A stretch of 47,420 nt of DNA from Flavobacterium sp. (GTDB taxonomy: Bacteria; Bacteroidota; Bacteroidia; Flavobacteriales; Flavobacteriaceae). The translations under genes were made by a program, and so were the position numbers. The notes beneath the pieces were generated by a model. The model searched no databases. It saw only the letters and a program-made list of their open reading frames with translations, and was not told the DNA's origin. This document shows, piece by piece, positions 36,777-44,924 of this stretch. The first letter of the stretch is position 1, and each line of letters opens with the position of its first letter. Location of the stretch: the NCBI GenBank assembly GCA_025351785.1, contig JANXVF010000129.1, positions 1-47,420 of the forward strand. Direction: 5' to 3'.

Positions 36777-37235
36777 TTAGTTACTAAATTTTTTCCAACT
36801 CATATCTGCTTTTTTCTTCAAGTTCATTTCGTCTTTATTCCAAGATTTAAGAGTATTGTTAAAAAAAGCATTATAAAATAAATATAATTTAGTATCGACA
36901 ATTTTAAAAGTTTCAGGATTTATATCAACTTTCTCGCCTGTTGCTCCCATTGCATAAGCACACCAACCGCCATATTGAGGCTCGTAACTTGATGGAGATT
37001 TTAAAAATAAATCTTTGTTTACTTGAGATGAAAAGTAATATTGAACTCCTTCATTACTAGCCGTTATTTCTTTTTTTCCTTTTACAGCTTTAGATAGTTT
37101 AAAATAGGCCACTGGATCATAACCTTGAATTGCAACTTTGTTTTCTAAATTAAATTGCGAGACTCTTTTAGAAGATTGAGCAAATGATGTAACCGCTGTA
37201 AGTGATACTAATAAAATTAAAATTTGTCTTTTCAT
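36777..37235 (-). CDS. Exported YHS-domain protein
   Basis: 152 aa. Signal peptide MKRQILILLVSLTAVTSFAQ. The YHS-like domain follows: NKVAIQGYDPVAYFKLSKAV and GVQYYFSSQVNKDLFLKSPSSYEPQYGGWCAYAMG (core YYFSS...LF...PSSYEPQYGGWCA), with the closing cysteine in GGWCAYA. Relatives bind metal or heme in the periplasm; the ligand here is unknown. First gene of the YHS-DoxX operon, with a Crp/Fnr-like operator centred about 41 bp upstream of its probable transcription start. Confidence 0.88.
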   Translation of the reverse strand: MKRQILILLVSLTAVTSFAQSSKRVSQFNLENKVAIQGYDPVAYFKLSKAVKGKKEITASNEGVQYYFSSQVNKDLFLKSPSSYEPQYGGWCAYAMGATGEKVDINPETFKIVDTKLYLFYNAFFNNTLKSWNKDEMNLKKKADMSWKKFSN

Positions 37236-37280
37236 TTTGATTGTTTTTAAATTGTTTTTAAATCGTTTAAATTATTAGGA

Positions 37281-37288
37281 CAAATTTA
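37281..37288 (-). promoter_or_regulatory. -7 box of the YHS-DoxX operon (TAAATTTG)
   Basis: Exact minus-strand TAnnTTTG, 45 bp before the YHS ATG. The operator at 37310-37325 lies exactly 21 bp upstream of it. Confidence 0.6.
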
Positions 37289-37309
37289 TGTAATATCAAA
37301 AATTACTCA

Positions 37310-37325
37310 TGTCGGCTAGTTTACA
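37310..37325 (-). promoter_or_regulatory. Crp/Fnr-type operator, copy 1
   Basis: TGTAAACTAGCCGACA in minus-strand sense, a TGT-N10-ACA dyad. An identical copy stands before the DM13 gene at 38765-38780, and similarity continues upstream to about 32 bp (29 of 32 identical). Distance to the -7 box is 21 bp in both cases, a class II activator position. Confidence 0.7.
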
Positions 37326-37400
37326 ATTTGGTATAATTTAATAAAAAAATGTGAAATTCAACTGTAAAATGTTATACAAAAATTAAAAGTATTTTTCCCT

Positions 37401-38300
37401 TTAGAAATTGATTTTATAGATAATACTTCCTACAAAACTTCTCGTTAATCCATCGGGACGAATCTCTCTTACCAAAAATGGTGTTGCTAAAGATAAATCT
37501 AATGAACTATTTTTATTAAAAGAATAGGAAGTAATTAAATTTCCATTAATGGTTAATCCGTCAGAATTTTTTATACTTTTTTCTATTCCAAAAATATTCT
37601 CATAGGTATCTTCACCAAGATGATAAATAAATAAAATATTGGGTTTGAATGTAAATTTTTTTGATTTTGTTTTTATTGTATAGGTTGTCCTGAACAAAAT
37701 ATCTGATTTTCGTTTAAACAAATTAGTCGTAGGAAAATCGTTTGATGCCGAAAATTCATCAAAATATGAATTTTTATTAATATTAAAAACTGGTACTTGT
37801 AAAACCGAATTAAAATCCCATTTTTTATAATTAAAATTTGCTCCTAAAAACAAATCAAAAGTTCCTAAACTAGACTGATAATCCAACGGAAGTGAAAATC
37901 CATTTATCTTTAAATTAGAACCATTTAAAGGAAATTTAAAACCGCTTAGAATACTCCATTGTTTATTCTTTTTTTCTTTAAACGAATAACTTCCAATTAA
38001 AAAAGCATCTCCAAAACTTGATTTTGTACCAAAACTACCATGAGCAGATGAAAACGTAACACGACTATTGAGTGAAAATTTATCACTAAACTTTCTTGTG
38101 TAAGAAATATACGGCGAAATATAAGTAACATCGGCAAGACCTATTCCATAAATTGAGGCAAATTCTATCGCATTTTTATCATTATTTTTTGATAAACTTG
38201 TTACAGCCCCAACAGAGCAAATACCTGCATCACTGCAACCTTGAGCAAATAGTTTTGATAAACAAAATGTAATATTTAGTATTAAAAATAACTTTTTCAT
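37401..38300 (-). CDS. Predicted outer-membrane beta-barrel protein
   Basis: 299 aa from the ATG at 38300 (MKKLFLILNITFCLSKLFAQ, signal peptide). The mature protein begins GCSDAGICSVGAV, with two cysteines, and then has many alternating beta strands (YISPYISYTRKFSDKFSLNSRVTF and others, ending FVGSIIYKINF with a C-terminal aromatic), as in outer-membrane barrels. Function unknown. The frame before 38300 overlaps the DM13 gene; the ATG at 38300 is 2 bp after the DM13 stop codon, so both are in one operon. Confidence 0.75.
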   Translation of the reverse strand: MKKLFLILNITFCLSKLFAQGCSDAGICSVGAVTSLSKNNDKNAIEFASIYGIGLADVTYISPYISYTRKFSDKFSLNSRVTFSSAHGSFGTKSSFGDAFLIGSYSFKEKKNKQWSILSGFKFPLNGSNLKINGFSLPLDYQSSLGTFDLFLGANFNYKKWDFNSVLQVPVFNINKNSYFDEFSASNDFPTTNLFKRKSDILFRTTYTIKTKSKKFTFKPNILFIYHLGEDTYENIFGIEKSIKNSDGLTINGNLITSYSFNKNSSLDLSLATPFLVREIRPDGLTRSFVGSIIYKINF

Positions 38301-38302
38301 AA

Positions 38303-38716
38303 TTAATTTTGAATTAGTTTTGCTGTAGCAAATAAATGATTGTATTGCTGACAATGAATTAATACATAAGAGTAATCTGCCACATCTATTCCGGCAGGGA
38401 CAGTGTAATTAGTTGCTGAAGTCAAATTTCCTAAGGTTACAAATTGATTTGGTGTATTTGATTTTGATAAATAAACTTTCAAATCAGGTCCTGATGAAAT
38501 ATTGAAATCATTTAGAGTAACATAATATTGATTGTTATCAAAATATATTTTTACAGCTCCAGAAACTGAAATCCCAGAAGTGGGTTCAAAATTTCCTGTA
38601 AAAAGTAATGTTGCAGTAGCCGAAACATGATTGTTTAGATTTACTTTTGTGAACTCTCCTTCTTGCTCACAGGACAACATGAAAACTAAAAAGGGTAATA
38701 AAAATATATTTTTCAT
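38303..38716 (-). CDS. DM13-domain lipoprotein
   Basis: 137 aa. Lipobox FMLSCEQEG with Cys at 16. The rest is a DM13 domain: ATLLFTGNFEPTSGISVSGAVKIYF, LNDFNISSGPDLKVYLS (the hallmark SGPDLxVYLS) and ADYSYVLIHCQQYNHLFATAKL with the conserved late Cys. DM13 has been proposed to have an electron-transfer or hydroxylation-related role in animals; in bacteria its role is open. First gene of the DM13-barrel operon with operator copy 2. Confidence 0.88.
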   Translation of the reverse strand: MKNIFLLPFLVFMLSCEQEGEFTKVNLNNHVSATATLLFTGNFEPTSGISVSGAVKIYFDNNQYYVTLNDFNISSGPDLKVYLSKSNTPNQFVTLGNLTSATNYTVPAGIDVADYSYVLIHCQQYNHLFATAKLIQN

Positions 38717-38735
38717 AATTATAAGTTTTAATAAT

Positions 38736-38743
38736 CAAAAATC
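38736..38743 (-). promoter_or_regulatory. -7 box of the DM13 operon (GATTTTTG)
   Basis: Minus-strand GATTTTTG, one mismatch from TAnnTTTG, at exactly the same 21-bp distance from its operator as in the YHS promoter. A weaker box suits a promoter that needs an activator. Confidence 0.5.
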
Positions 38744-38764
38744 TTGATATTTAAAATTATAAAA

Positions 38765-38780
38765 TGTCGGCTAGTTTACA
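38765..38780 (-). promoter_or_regulatory. Crp/Fnr-type operator, copy 2
   Basis: TGTAAACTAGCCGACA, identical to copy 1 at 37310-37325. It lies 17 bp after the stop of the Crp/Fnr gene and 48 bp before the DM13 start. Confidence 0.7.
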
Positions 38781-38797
38781 TTTTGATAAAATTTAGG

Positions 38798-39475
38798 TTA
38801 AAGTTTAAAAATATCATCAATTAAAATTTCTTTGCGGTTGTAATGAATTAAGTTTTGTTCCACCAAGTCGTTTAGGATTTGAGTGGCTGTTTGTCTTGAA
38901 GTGCATATTATTTGAGCAATATCTGCTTGGGTTAAGTAATTTTGGATTACAACTTTGTTTCCATTAAAAATTCCTTCTTTTGTTGCCCAATTTTTTAAAA
39001 AGGATGTTAATCTAGTTTTAGCATCTTTTGAAATTAAATCTGAATAATTATTTTTTAAACGTTTCATTCGCATTCCTACAAACTTGGTGTAGGATAATGC
39101 TAAATTTGGATTTTTTAAGATTAACGCTTCAAAATCTGACATTAAAAAGCTACAAATTGAAACTTCAGGGGTTAACGCTTTTGCATATTCGTTTATCTCA
39201 GTGTCAGCTTCTAGTGATAATTCTCCAAACAAATCTCCTTTTTGAAGAATTTCTTTGATAGTTTCATTTCCATCTTCGTCTATAGAAACTATTTTGATAT
39301 TTCCTTTTTTAAGTAAAAAAATTCTAGGCACATCGCTTGACGAAAAGTAAATAATATCGCCTTTTGATGCTTTTTTAAATCCGGTAATTATACACAATTG
39401 TTTTATTTGAGACATGCTTAGTGTCCAGAATAATTTGTGATCTCTCAAATACCAATATTTTAATTCTTCATACAT
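38798..39475 (-). CDS. Crp/Fnr-family transcriptional regulator
   Basis: 225 aa. N-terminal cyclic-nucleotide-type beta-roll (residues ~20-135: GDIIYFSSSDVPRIFLLKKG, GDLFGELSL), a long dimer helix, and a C-terminal winged helix with LTQADIAQIICTSRQTATQIL, where TSRQTATQ is the recognition helix near residue 195. No N-terminal Cys cluster for an iron-sulfur centre is visible; the beta-roll lacks the Arg-Ser pair used for cAMP, so the signal is something else (heme, NO or redox are possible). It is followed directly by two operons that share a 16-bp operator. Confidence 0.9.
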   Translation of the reverse strand: MYEELKYWYLRDHKLFWTLSMSQIKQLCIITGFKKASKGDIIYFSSSDVPRIFLLKKGNIKIVSIDEDGNETIKEILQKGDLFGELSLEADTEINEYAKALTPEVSICSFLMSDFEALILKNPNLALSYTKFVGMRMKRLKNNYSDLISKDAKTRLTSFLKNWATKEGIFNGNKVVIQNYLTQADIAQIICTSRQTATQILNDLVEQNLIHYNRKEILIDDIFKL

Positions 39476-39506
39476 AAAAATAAATTAATGAAGTAAAAAT
39501 AAACAA

Positions 39507-39544
39507 AAAACCCTTAAAAAACATGTAGATTTTGAAAGGGTTTT
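39507..39544 (-). terminator. Terminator of the acyl-CoA dehydrogenase gene
   Basis: AAAACCCTT (39507-39515) pairs with AAGGGTTTT (39536-39544); inner A and T runs extend the stem. A T run follows on the minus strand. It lies 19 bp after the dehydrogenase stop and is also weakly bidirectional. Confidence 0.75.
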
Positions 39545-39562
39545 AATCGATATGTTTTTGCG

Positions 39563-40702
39563 TTATGAAACTAAAGTTCTAGAAATTACAATTCGTTGTA
39601 TCTCTGAGGTTCCTTCATATATTTGAGTAATCTTTGCGTCTCGCATCATTCGTTCTACATGATATTCTGCTACATATCCGTTTCCTCCATGAATTTGTAC
39701 CGCTTCTATTGTAGTATCCATTGCCACTTGTGATGCATATAGTTTTGCCATAGCGCCACTTTGTGAAATATCTTTTCCTTCATCTTTTTCTGAAGCCGCT
39801 TTTAAACACAATAATCTGGCACACATAATTTGGGTTGCCATATCGACTAATTTAAATGCAATAACCTGATGTTTAAAAATTTCTTTTCCAAAAGCTTTTC
39901 GCTGTTGAGCGTATGCTAATGACAATTCGTAAGCTCCAGTTGCAATACCTAATGCTTGAGAAGCAATACCTATTCGACCACCATTTAAAACATTCATTGC
40001 AAAATTAAAACCAAAACCATCTTCACCTATTCGGTTTGCTTTTGGGACTTTAACATCTGTAAACATTAAAGAATGGGTATCACTTCCTCGAATTCCCATC
40101 TTTTTTTCTTTTATCCCAATTTCAAAACCAGGCCAGCCTTTTTCAACTATAAGAGCATTAATACCTTTGTGCCCTTTTTCGACATCTGTTTGGGCGATGA
40201 TAATATATGTAGATGCCGTTGATCCGTTTGTAATCCAATTTTTTGTTCCGTTTAGCAAATAAAAATCCCCTTTATCTATTGCGGTTGTTTTTTGTGAAGT
40301 TGCATCACTTCCCGCTTCGGGTTCACTCAAACAAAAAGCACCAATGACTTCGCCTTTTGCTAGTGGCACTAAATATTTTATTTTTTGGTCTTCATTTCCA
40401 TATTTTTCAATTCCTGCGCATACTAATGAATTGTTTACCGACATAATTACTGCTGCCGAAGCATCAATCTTTGCAATTTCAGTTAATGCTAAAACGTATG
40501 AAACACTATCCAGACCCGATCCTCCATATTTTGGATCAACCATCATTCCCATAAATCCTAAGTCTGCCATCATTTTAACTTGTTCGGCAGGAAATTTTGA
40601 TAGCTCATCTCGTTCAATCACTCCAGGCAAAAGTTCAGCAACTGCAAAATCTTTAGCTGCTTGTTGAATCATTAAATGTTCTTCGGTTAGATTAAAATCC
40701 AT
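39563..40702 (-). CDS. Acyl-CoA dehydrogenase
   Basis: 379 aa, FAD-dependent dehydrogenase of short or branched acyl-CoAs, passing electrons to ETF. Signatures are GAFCLSEPEAGSDATSQKT, the FAD loop NGTKNWITNG, LNGGRIGIASQALGIA, RKAFGKEIFKHQ and the C-terminal QIHGGNGYVAEYHVERMMRDAKITQIYEGTSEIQ (seen as GGNGYVAEYHVER, IYEGTSEIQ), where the Glu of YEGTSEI is the catalytic base. With the HMG-CoA lyase at 9.3 kb it may serve branched-chain amino-acid breakdown. Confidence 0.93.
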   Translation of the reverse strand: MDFNLTEEHLMIQQAAKDFAVAELLPGVIERDELSKFPAEQVKMMADLGFMGMMVDPKYGGSGLDSVSYVLALTEIAKIDASAAVIMSVNNSLVCAGIEKYGNEDQKIKYLVPLAKGEVIGAFCLSEPEAGSDATSQKTTAIDKGDFYLLNGTKNWITNGSTASTYIIIAQTDVEKGHKGINALIVEKGWPGFEIGIKEKKMGIRGSDTHSLMFTDVKVPKANRIGEDGFGFNFAMNVLNGGRIGIASQALGIATGAYELSLAYAQQRKAFGKEIFKHQVIAFKLVDMATQIMCARLLCLKAASEKDEGKDISQSGAMAKLYASQVAMDTTIEAVQIHGGNGYVAEYHVERMMRDAKITQIYEGTSEIQRIVISRTLVS

Positions 40703-40741
40703 ATTGTAGTAAAAGGTTTCTTAAAATGATTAATTTTGATA

Positions 40742-40749
40742 CAAAAATA
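40742..40749 (-). promoter_or_regulatory. Candidate -7 box of the acyl-CoA dehydrogenase gene
   Basis: Minus-strand TATTTTTG, an exact TAnnTTTG match 39 bp before the ATG at 40702. Confidence 0.45.
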
Positions 40750-40793
40750 GTGCATTTAAATTAAAATTTCAAACGTTTTAGTAAATTTAGATA

Positions 40794-41879
40794 ATGTTTA
40801 AAAATCGGTATAATATAGTTGGCGTAATGTCGGGAACTTCGCTAGACGGTGTAGATTTAGCTCATATTATTTTCTATTTGAAAGATGAAAAATGGAATTT
40901 TGAACTTCAAGAGGCAGACACTATTGCATATGATTTAAACTGGTTAAGTACACTTAAAAAAGCAATTAATTATTCTATTAACGAATTGAATATTCTCGAT
41001 ATAGAATATACTAAATTACTAGGTAAAATAATTTCAGATTTTGTAATAAAACATAACATCATAAATATTGATGCAGTTTGTAGTCATGGACATACTATTT
41101 TGCATCAACCCCAAAACGGATTTACTTTACAAATTGGCAATCTTCCTGATATAGCTAGACTATGCAATCAAAATGTGGTTTGTAATTTTAGAGTTCAAGA
41201 TATTTCATTGGGTGGACAAGGTGCTCCGTTAGTTCCTATTGGCGATAAAATTTTATTTTCTAGTTATGATTATTGTTTAAACTTAGGAGGATTTTCTAAT
41301 ATTTCTTTCGAAAAAGATTTAAATAGAATAGCGTTCGACATTTCGCCTGTTAATACTATTTTAAATTTCTACGCAAATAAACTTGGCTTTGAGTATGATG
41401 ACAAAGGGAAAATTTCAAAATCAGGAAATTTCAATCAAGAGTTATTTGATGAATTAAATAATTTAGAATATTATAAAAAAACACATCCAAAATCGTTAGG
41501 ATTTGAATTTGTTCAAGATATTGTTTTACCACTTATTGAAAAATTTTTAATTCCAATTGAGAGTAAAATGCACACATTTACAAAACATATTGCTTATCAA
41601 ATTTCGTTAGGATTGCCACAAAAAAATACAAATTTATTAATAACTGGTGGTGGCACTTTAAATGATTTTTTAGTCGAGCAAATACAACTTTATTTACCCA
41701 AAATTAAAATTACAATTCCTTCAAAAAAAATAATAGAATTTAAAGAAGCATTAATTTTTGGTTTACTCGGTGTATTAAAACTTCGTAACGAAATAAATGT
41801 TTTAAGTAGTGTAACTGGTGCAAAATTTGATCACAGTTCTGGTGAGATTTATTATTTTGATTCAACGCAACCTTTTTAA
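40794..41879 (+). CDS. anmK: Anhydro-N-acetylmuramic acid kinase
   Basis: 361 aa. Phosphorylates and opens 1,6-anhydroMurNAc in peptidoglycan recycling. Opening phosphate-binding loop NIVGVMSGTSLDGVDLAHI, then AVCSHGHTILHQP, LGGQGAPLVPIGDKILFS (GGQGAPLVP motif), LNLGGFSNISF, FDISPVNTILN and the LLITGGGTLNDFL block close to the C-terminus. Fits the family well and is slightly shorter than the proteobacterial ~370. Confidence 0.93.
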   Translation: MFKNRYNIVGVMSGTSLDGVDLAHIIFYLKDEKWNFELQEADTIAYDLNWLSTLKKAINYSINELNILDIEYTKLLGKIISDFVIKHNIINIDAVCSHGHTILHQPQNGFTLQIGNLPDIARLCNQNVVCNFRVQDISLGGQGAPLVPIGDKILFSSYDYCLNLGGFSNISFEKDLNRIAFDISPVNTILNFYANKLGFEYDDKGKISKSGNFNQELFDELNNLEYYKKTHPKSLGFEFVQDIVLPLIEKFLIPIESKMHTFTKHIAYQISLGLPQKNTNLLITGGGTLNDFLVEQIQLYLPKIKITIPSKKIIEFKEALIFGLLGVLKLRNEINVLSSVTGAKFDHSSGEIYYFDSTQPF

Positions 41880-41906
41880 CATTTGGTATCTAATAGAAAA
41901 ACTTCT

Positions 41907-42683
41907 GTGAAAAAATATTATTATTTACTGCTTATCCCGATTATTTTAATTTCATGTTCAAAAAATGATGAGATAAATTCATTGCCAAAGTATCAAGCTG
42001 GAGTTGTACTCACTCTTGATGATGATTATGTTTACGAATGGGAAATGGCTCAAGATATTTTAAAAAATTATTCTTGGAAAGCTACATTTTGTGTTAGTAA
42101 AGTGAATCAATTTTCACCAGAAAAAATTGTAATACTTAAAGCTCTTGAAAATTATGGACATGAAATTGCTGGACATAGTTTAAACCATATCAATGCAGTT
42201 GAATATAGTAATAGTTATGGAGTAGAGGCATATTTTAACAATGAAATTAGCCCTATGATGTCAATAATGAATGCAAATTCTTTTGCTATAAAATCTTTTG
42301 CTTATCCTTATGGCGCGAGGAATAATTCAATTGATACAAAATTATTTTCAACATTTAATATCCTTCGTGGCACAACTTATGGCGCACTGAATCCTAATAT
42401 TCAAAATTGTTATTATAACAATTCAAATTTAGTTTATGGTCTTGGTATAGATTCTAGTTATTCTCATTTTAGCATTTCATATTTTATAAAACTATTAGAA
42501 TATGCAAAATTAAATCACAAAATTTTAATTTTATATGCACATAAACCAGTCTTAACTGCCAATGCGAGTTATCAAACAGATATGAATACGCTAATTCAAA
42601 TTTGCAATTATGTAAATCAAAATAATATGAAGTTTTACAAACTATCAGAACTTTATAATTTGTGGAAAAACTTTGAGTCTTAA
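41907..42683 (+). CDS. Polysaccharide deacetylase-family lipoprotein
   Basis: 258 aa from a GTG at 41907 (MKKYYYLLLIPIILISCSKND, lipobox LISC); the frame is open to a TTG at 41883, only 3 bp after anmK. NodB-type catalytic motifs: VLTLDDDYVYEWE (Asp pair) and GHEIAGHSLNHINAVEYS (HxxxH metal site), then FAYPYGARNNSI (YPxG). Probably removes N-acetyl groups from an envelope or extracellular glycan. Likely in an operon with anmK, whose product also handles amino-sugars. Confidence 0.83.
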   Translation: MKKYYYLLLIPIILISCSKNDEINSLPKYQAGVVLTLDDDYVYEWEMAQDILKNYSWKATFCVSKVNQFSPEKIVILKALENYGHEIAGHSLNHINAVEYSNSYGVEAYFNNEISPMMSIMNANSFAIKSFAYPYGARNNSIDTKLFSTFNILRGTTYGALNPNIQNCYYNNSNLVYGLGIDSSYSHFSISYFIKLLEYAKLNHKILILYAHKPVLTANASYQTDMNTLIQICNYVNQNNMKFYKLSELYNLWKNFES

Positions 42684-42763
42684 CAATTAAAAATAACAAC
42701 TAATAAAAAAATTATAATTATTAATTTTTTTGTAGATTAGCATTGAATTTAAAATCAAAAAAG

Positions 42764-42982
42764 ATGAAAAAATTATTTTTTACACTCATTGCCCTTGTTG
42801 GATTTACATTAACATCAAATTCACAAGAAGTAGCAAAAAAAACTACAAAAGTTGTTACGAAAACTGAAGTTAAAACTGTTATGAAAAAAGACGGAACTCC
42901 AGATAAGCGTTATTCAAAAAAAGTAGAAACTAAAGTTGTTTTGAAAAAAGACGGAACTCCGGACAAACGTTACAACAAATAA
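42764..42982 (+). CDS. Small exported repeat protein
   Basis: 72 aa from the ATG at 42764. Signal peptide MKKLFFTLIALVGFTLTSNS, then a strongly basic mature part of about 50 residues with two copies of KKDGTPDKRY (residues ~43-52 and ~61-70), separated by SKKVETKVVL. The two DNA copies are nearly identical, so the repeat is a recent duplication or under selection. I know no function; similar small flavobacterial proteins exist only as hypotheticals. Confidence 0.7.
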   Translation: MKKLFFTLIALVGFTLTSNSQEVAKKTTKVVTKTEVKTVMKKDGTPDKRYSKKVETKVVLKKDGTPDKRYNK

Positions 42983-42989
42983 TTTAATG

Positions 42990-43062
42990 AAAAAACCACT
43001 TTAATTGACACTTCTTCATAAGTGTTCAAACTTCTGCTTGAAGTGTATTAAAGTGGTTTTTT
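42990..43062. terminator. Bidirectional terminator with branched structure
   Basis: AAAAAACCACTTTAAT (42990-43005) and ATTAAAGTGGTTTTTT (43047-43062) form a perfect 16-bp stem between convergent genes. Inside it ACACTTcttcatAAGTGT and CTTCtgcttGAAG can form two smaller hairpins, giving a three-way junction. T runs are present on both strands. Confidence 0.85.
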
Positions 43063-43066
43063 TAAT

Positions 43067-43498
43067 CTATTTAGAGTTTCCAGTATTCAATTTATCAAGC
43101 ATTTCTATTATCTTATCTAGCTTGTTAATTTCAATAGCATTTAATTTTTCTGTTAATTCTTCAATTTCAAGTTTTGCATCAATGTTAGTTTGATAATCGG
43201 CTTGAGCCTGAGCTCTATCTCGTTCTGTTTGTCTGTTTTGGGCCATCATAATTATTGGGGCGGCATAAGCAGCTTGAGTTGAAAATAATAAGTTTAATAA
43301 TATAAACGGATAAGGATCCCAATGCTTTACAAACGCTATAACATTAAATAACATCCATACTGCCACTATTATGGTTTGTATGATAATAAATCTCCACGAA
43401 CCCATTTTTTCTGCAACCTTATCTGCAAGTTTACTTCCAAAACTTAACGATTCATTGTGGGTTTGATGCCAATTTTGAGTTTTTATTTCTTTTTTCAT
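43067..43498 (-). CDS. DUF1003 membrane protein
   Basis: 143 aa. Core SFGSKLADKVAEKMGSWRFI and two membrane helices (IIQTIIVAVWMLFNVIAF; YPFILLNLLFSTQAAYAAPI) separated by VKHWDPYP, followed by IIMMAQNRQTERDR, are the DUF1003 pattern. A C-terminal coiled coil of ~45 residues follows. Function unknown. Confidence 0.9.
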   Translation of the reverse strand: MKKEIKTQNWHQTHNESLSFGSKLADKVAEKMGSWRFIIIQTIIVAVWMLFNVIAFVKHWDPYPFILLNLLFSTQAAYAAPIIMMAQNRQTERDRAQAQADYQTNIDAKLEIEELTEKLNAIEINKLDKIIEMLDKLNTGNSK

Positions 43499-43519
43499 TA
43501 TTTAATTAATTTATTGATT

Positions 43520-43527
43520 CAAAATTA
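43520..43527 (-). promoter_or_regulatory. Candidate -7 box of the DUF1003 gene (TAATTTTG)
   Basis: Exact minus-strand TAnnTTTG match 21 bp before the ATG at 43498. Confidence 0.4.
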
Positions 43528-43611
43528 ATTCTTTTTTCTAATTAAAAAGAATTAGTTTTAAAATAACCAGTTAAATTCTTAAAATCGAAATCTGAAATCT
43601 TTTATAAAGTT

Positions 43612-43619
43612 TATATTTG
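43612..43619 (+). promoter_or_regulatory. Candidate -7 box of the Glu/Leu dehydrogenase gene
   Basis: TATATTTG, an exact TAnnTTTG match 21 bp before the ATG at 43641. Confidence 0.5.
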
Positions 43620-43640
43620 CAATACAAACTAAATTTGAAA

Positions 43641-44867
43641 ATGAAAGATTTACTCAAAAAATTTGAAAATAAAGAACCCGAAATCATATTTAATTGGAAA
43701 GACTCAGAAACCGAAGCTGAAGGCTGGACTGTAATAAATTCGCTTAGAGGTGGTGCAGCAGGTGGCGGAACTCGAATGAGAAAAGGGCTAGATATGAACG
43801 AAGTATTATCTTTAGCAAAAACCATGGAAGTAAAATTTTCAGTTTCGGGTCCTGCTATTGGAGGCGCAAAATCTGGAATTAATTTTGATCCCAGCGATCC
43901 TCGTAAAAAAGGAGTTTTACAACGATGGTATAAAGCAGTTTCGCCTTTATTAAAAAGTTATTATGGAACTGGAGGTGATTTAAATGTAGATGAAATTCAT
44001 GAAGTAATCCCGATGACTGAAGAATGTGGCGTGTGGCATCCACAAGAAGGTGTTTTTAATGGGCATTTTAAACCTTCTGAAGCTGATAAAATTAATAGAA
44101 TTGGTCAATTGCGTCAAGGCGTTGTTAAAGTAATTGAAAATACAAAATTTTCACCTGATGTATCCAGAAAATATACTGTTGCTGATATGATTACAGGATA
44201 TGGAGTTGCCGAAGCGGTAAGACATTTTTATACTATTTATGGTGGAGATGTAAAAGGAAAAAAGGCTATTGTTCAAGGATTTGGTAATGTTGGATCTGCC
44301 GCAGCATTTTATTTATCAGAAATGGGAGCAAAAATTATAGGAATTATTGACCGTGATGGTGGCATTATTAATGAAGAAGGATTCTCATTTGATGAAATAA
44401 AACATTTATTTTTAAATAAAGATGGAAACAAACTTATTTCAAAAAAAATGATCCCTTTTGAAGAAATAAATTCGAAAATATGGAGCATTGGCGCATCAAT
44501 TTTTACACCTTGTGCCGCATCTAGACTAGTAACAAAAAATCAAATCGATTCATTAATATCTTCAGGATTAGAAGTTATATCTTGTGGTGCAAATGTTCCG
44601 TTTGCAGATAAAGAAATTTTCTTTGGACCTATTATGGAAGAAACTGATTCAAAAATAAGTTTAATCCCTGATTTTATTTCAAACTGTGGAATGGCAAGAG
44701 TTTTTGCATACTTTATGGAGAAAAAAGTACAAATGACAGACGAATCTATTTTCTTTGATACATCAGAAACAATTAGAAAAGCCATTCATAAAATATATCT
44801 ACAGAATTCAGATAAAAAAAATATTAGTGCTAAAGCATTTGAAATAGCCCTAAATCAACTGATATAA
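43641..44867 (+). CDS. Glu/Leu/Phe/Val dehydrogenase family protein
   Basis: 408 aa from the ATG at 43641. NAD(P)-dependent oxidative deamination of an amino acid. Dimerisation domain with glycine-rich substrate loop SLRGGAAGGGTRM, the catalytic lysine region GPAIGGAKSGINFDP and YYGTGGDLNVDE (catalytic Asp). The Rossmann part has AIVQGFGNVGSAAAFYL (GxGxxG) near residue 215 and IIGIIDRDGG at the end of beta-2. Glutamate or leucine substrate cannot be decided by eye. Confidence 0.88.
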   Translation: MKDLLKKFENKEPEIIFNWKDSETEAEGWTVINSLRGGAAGGGTRMRKGLDMNEVLSLAKTMEVKFSVSGPAIGGAKSGINFDPSDPRKKGVLQRWYKAVSPLLKSYYGTGGDLNVDEIHEVIPMTEECGVWHPQEGVFNGHFKPSEADKINRIGQLRQGVVKVIENTKFSPDVSRKYTVADMITGYGVAEAVRHFYTIYGGDVKGKKAIVQGFGNVGSAAAFYLSEMGAKIIGIIDRDGGIINEEGFSFDEIKHLFLNKDGNKLISKKMIPFEEINSKIWSIGASIFTPCAASRLVTKNQIDSLISSGLEVISCGANVPFADKEIFFGPIMEETDSKISLIPDFISNCGMARVFAYFMEKKVQMTDESIFFDTSETIRKAIHKIYLQNSDKKNISAKAFEIALNQLI

Positions 44868-44924
44868 ATTTTATAAAACAATATTTTTACTATTAATTCG
44901 TTATAAATCAAAAATGAAGTAACT

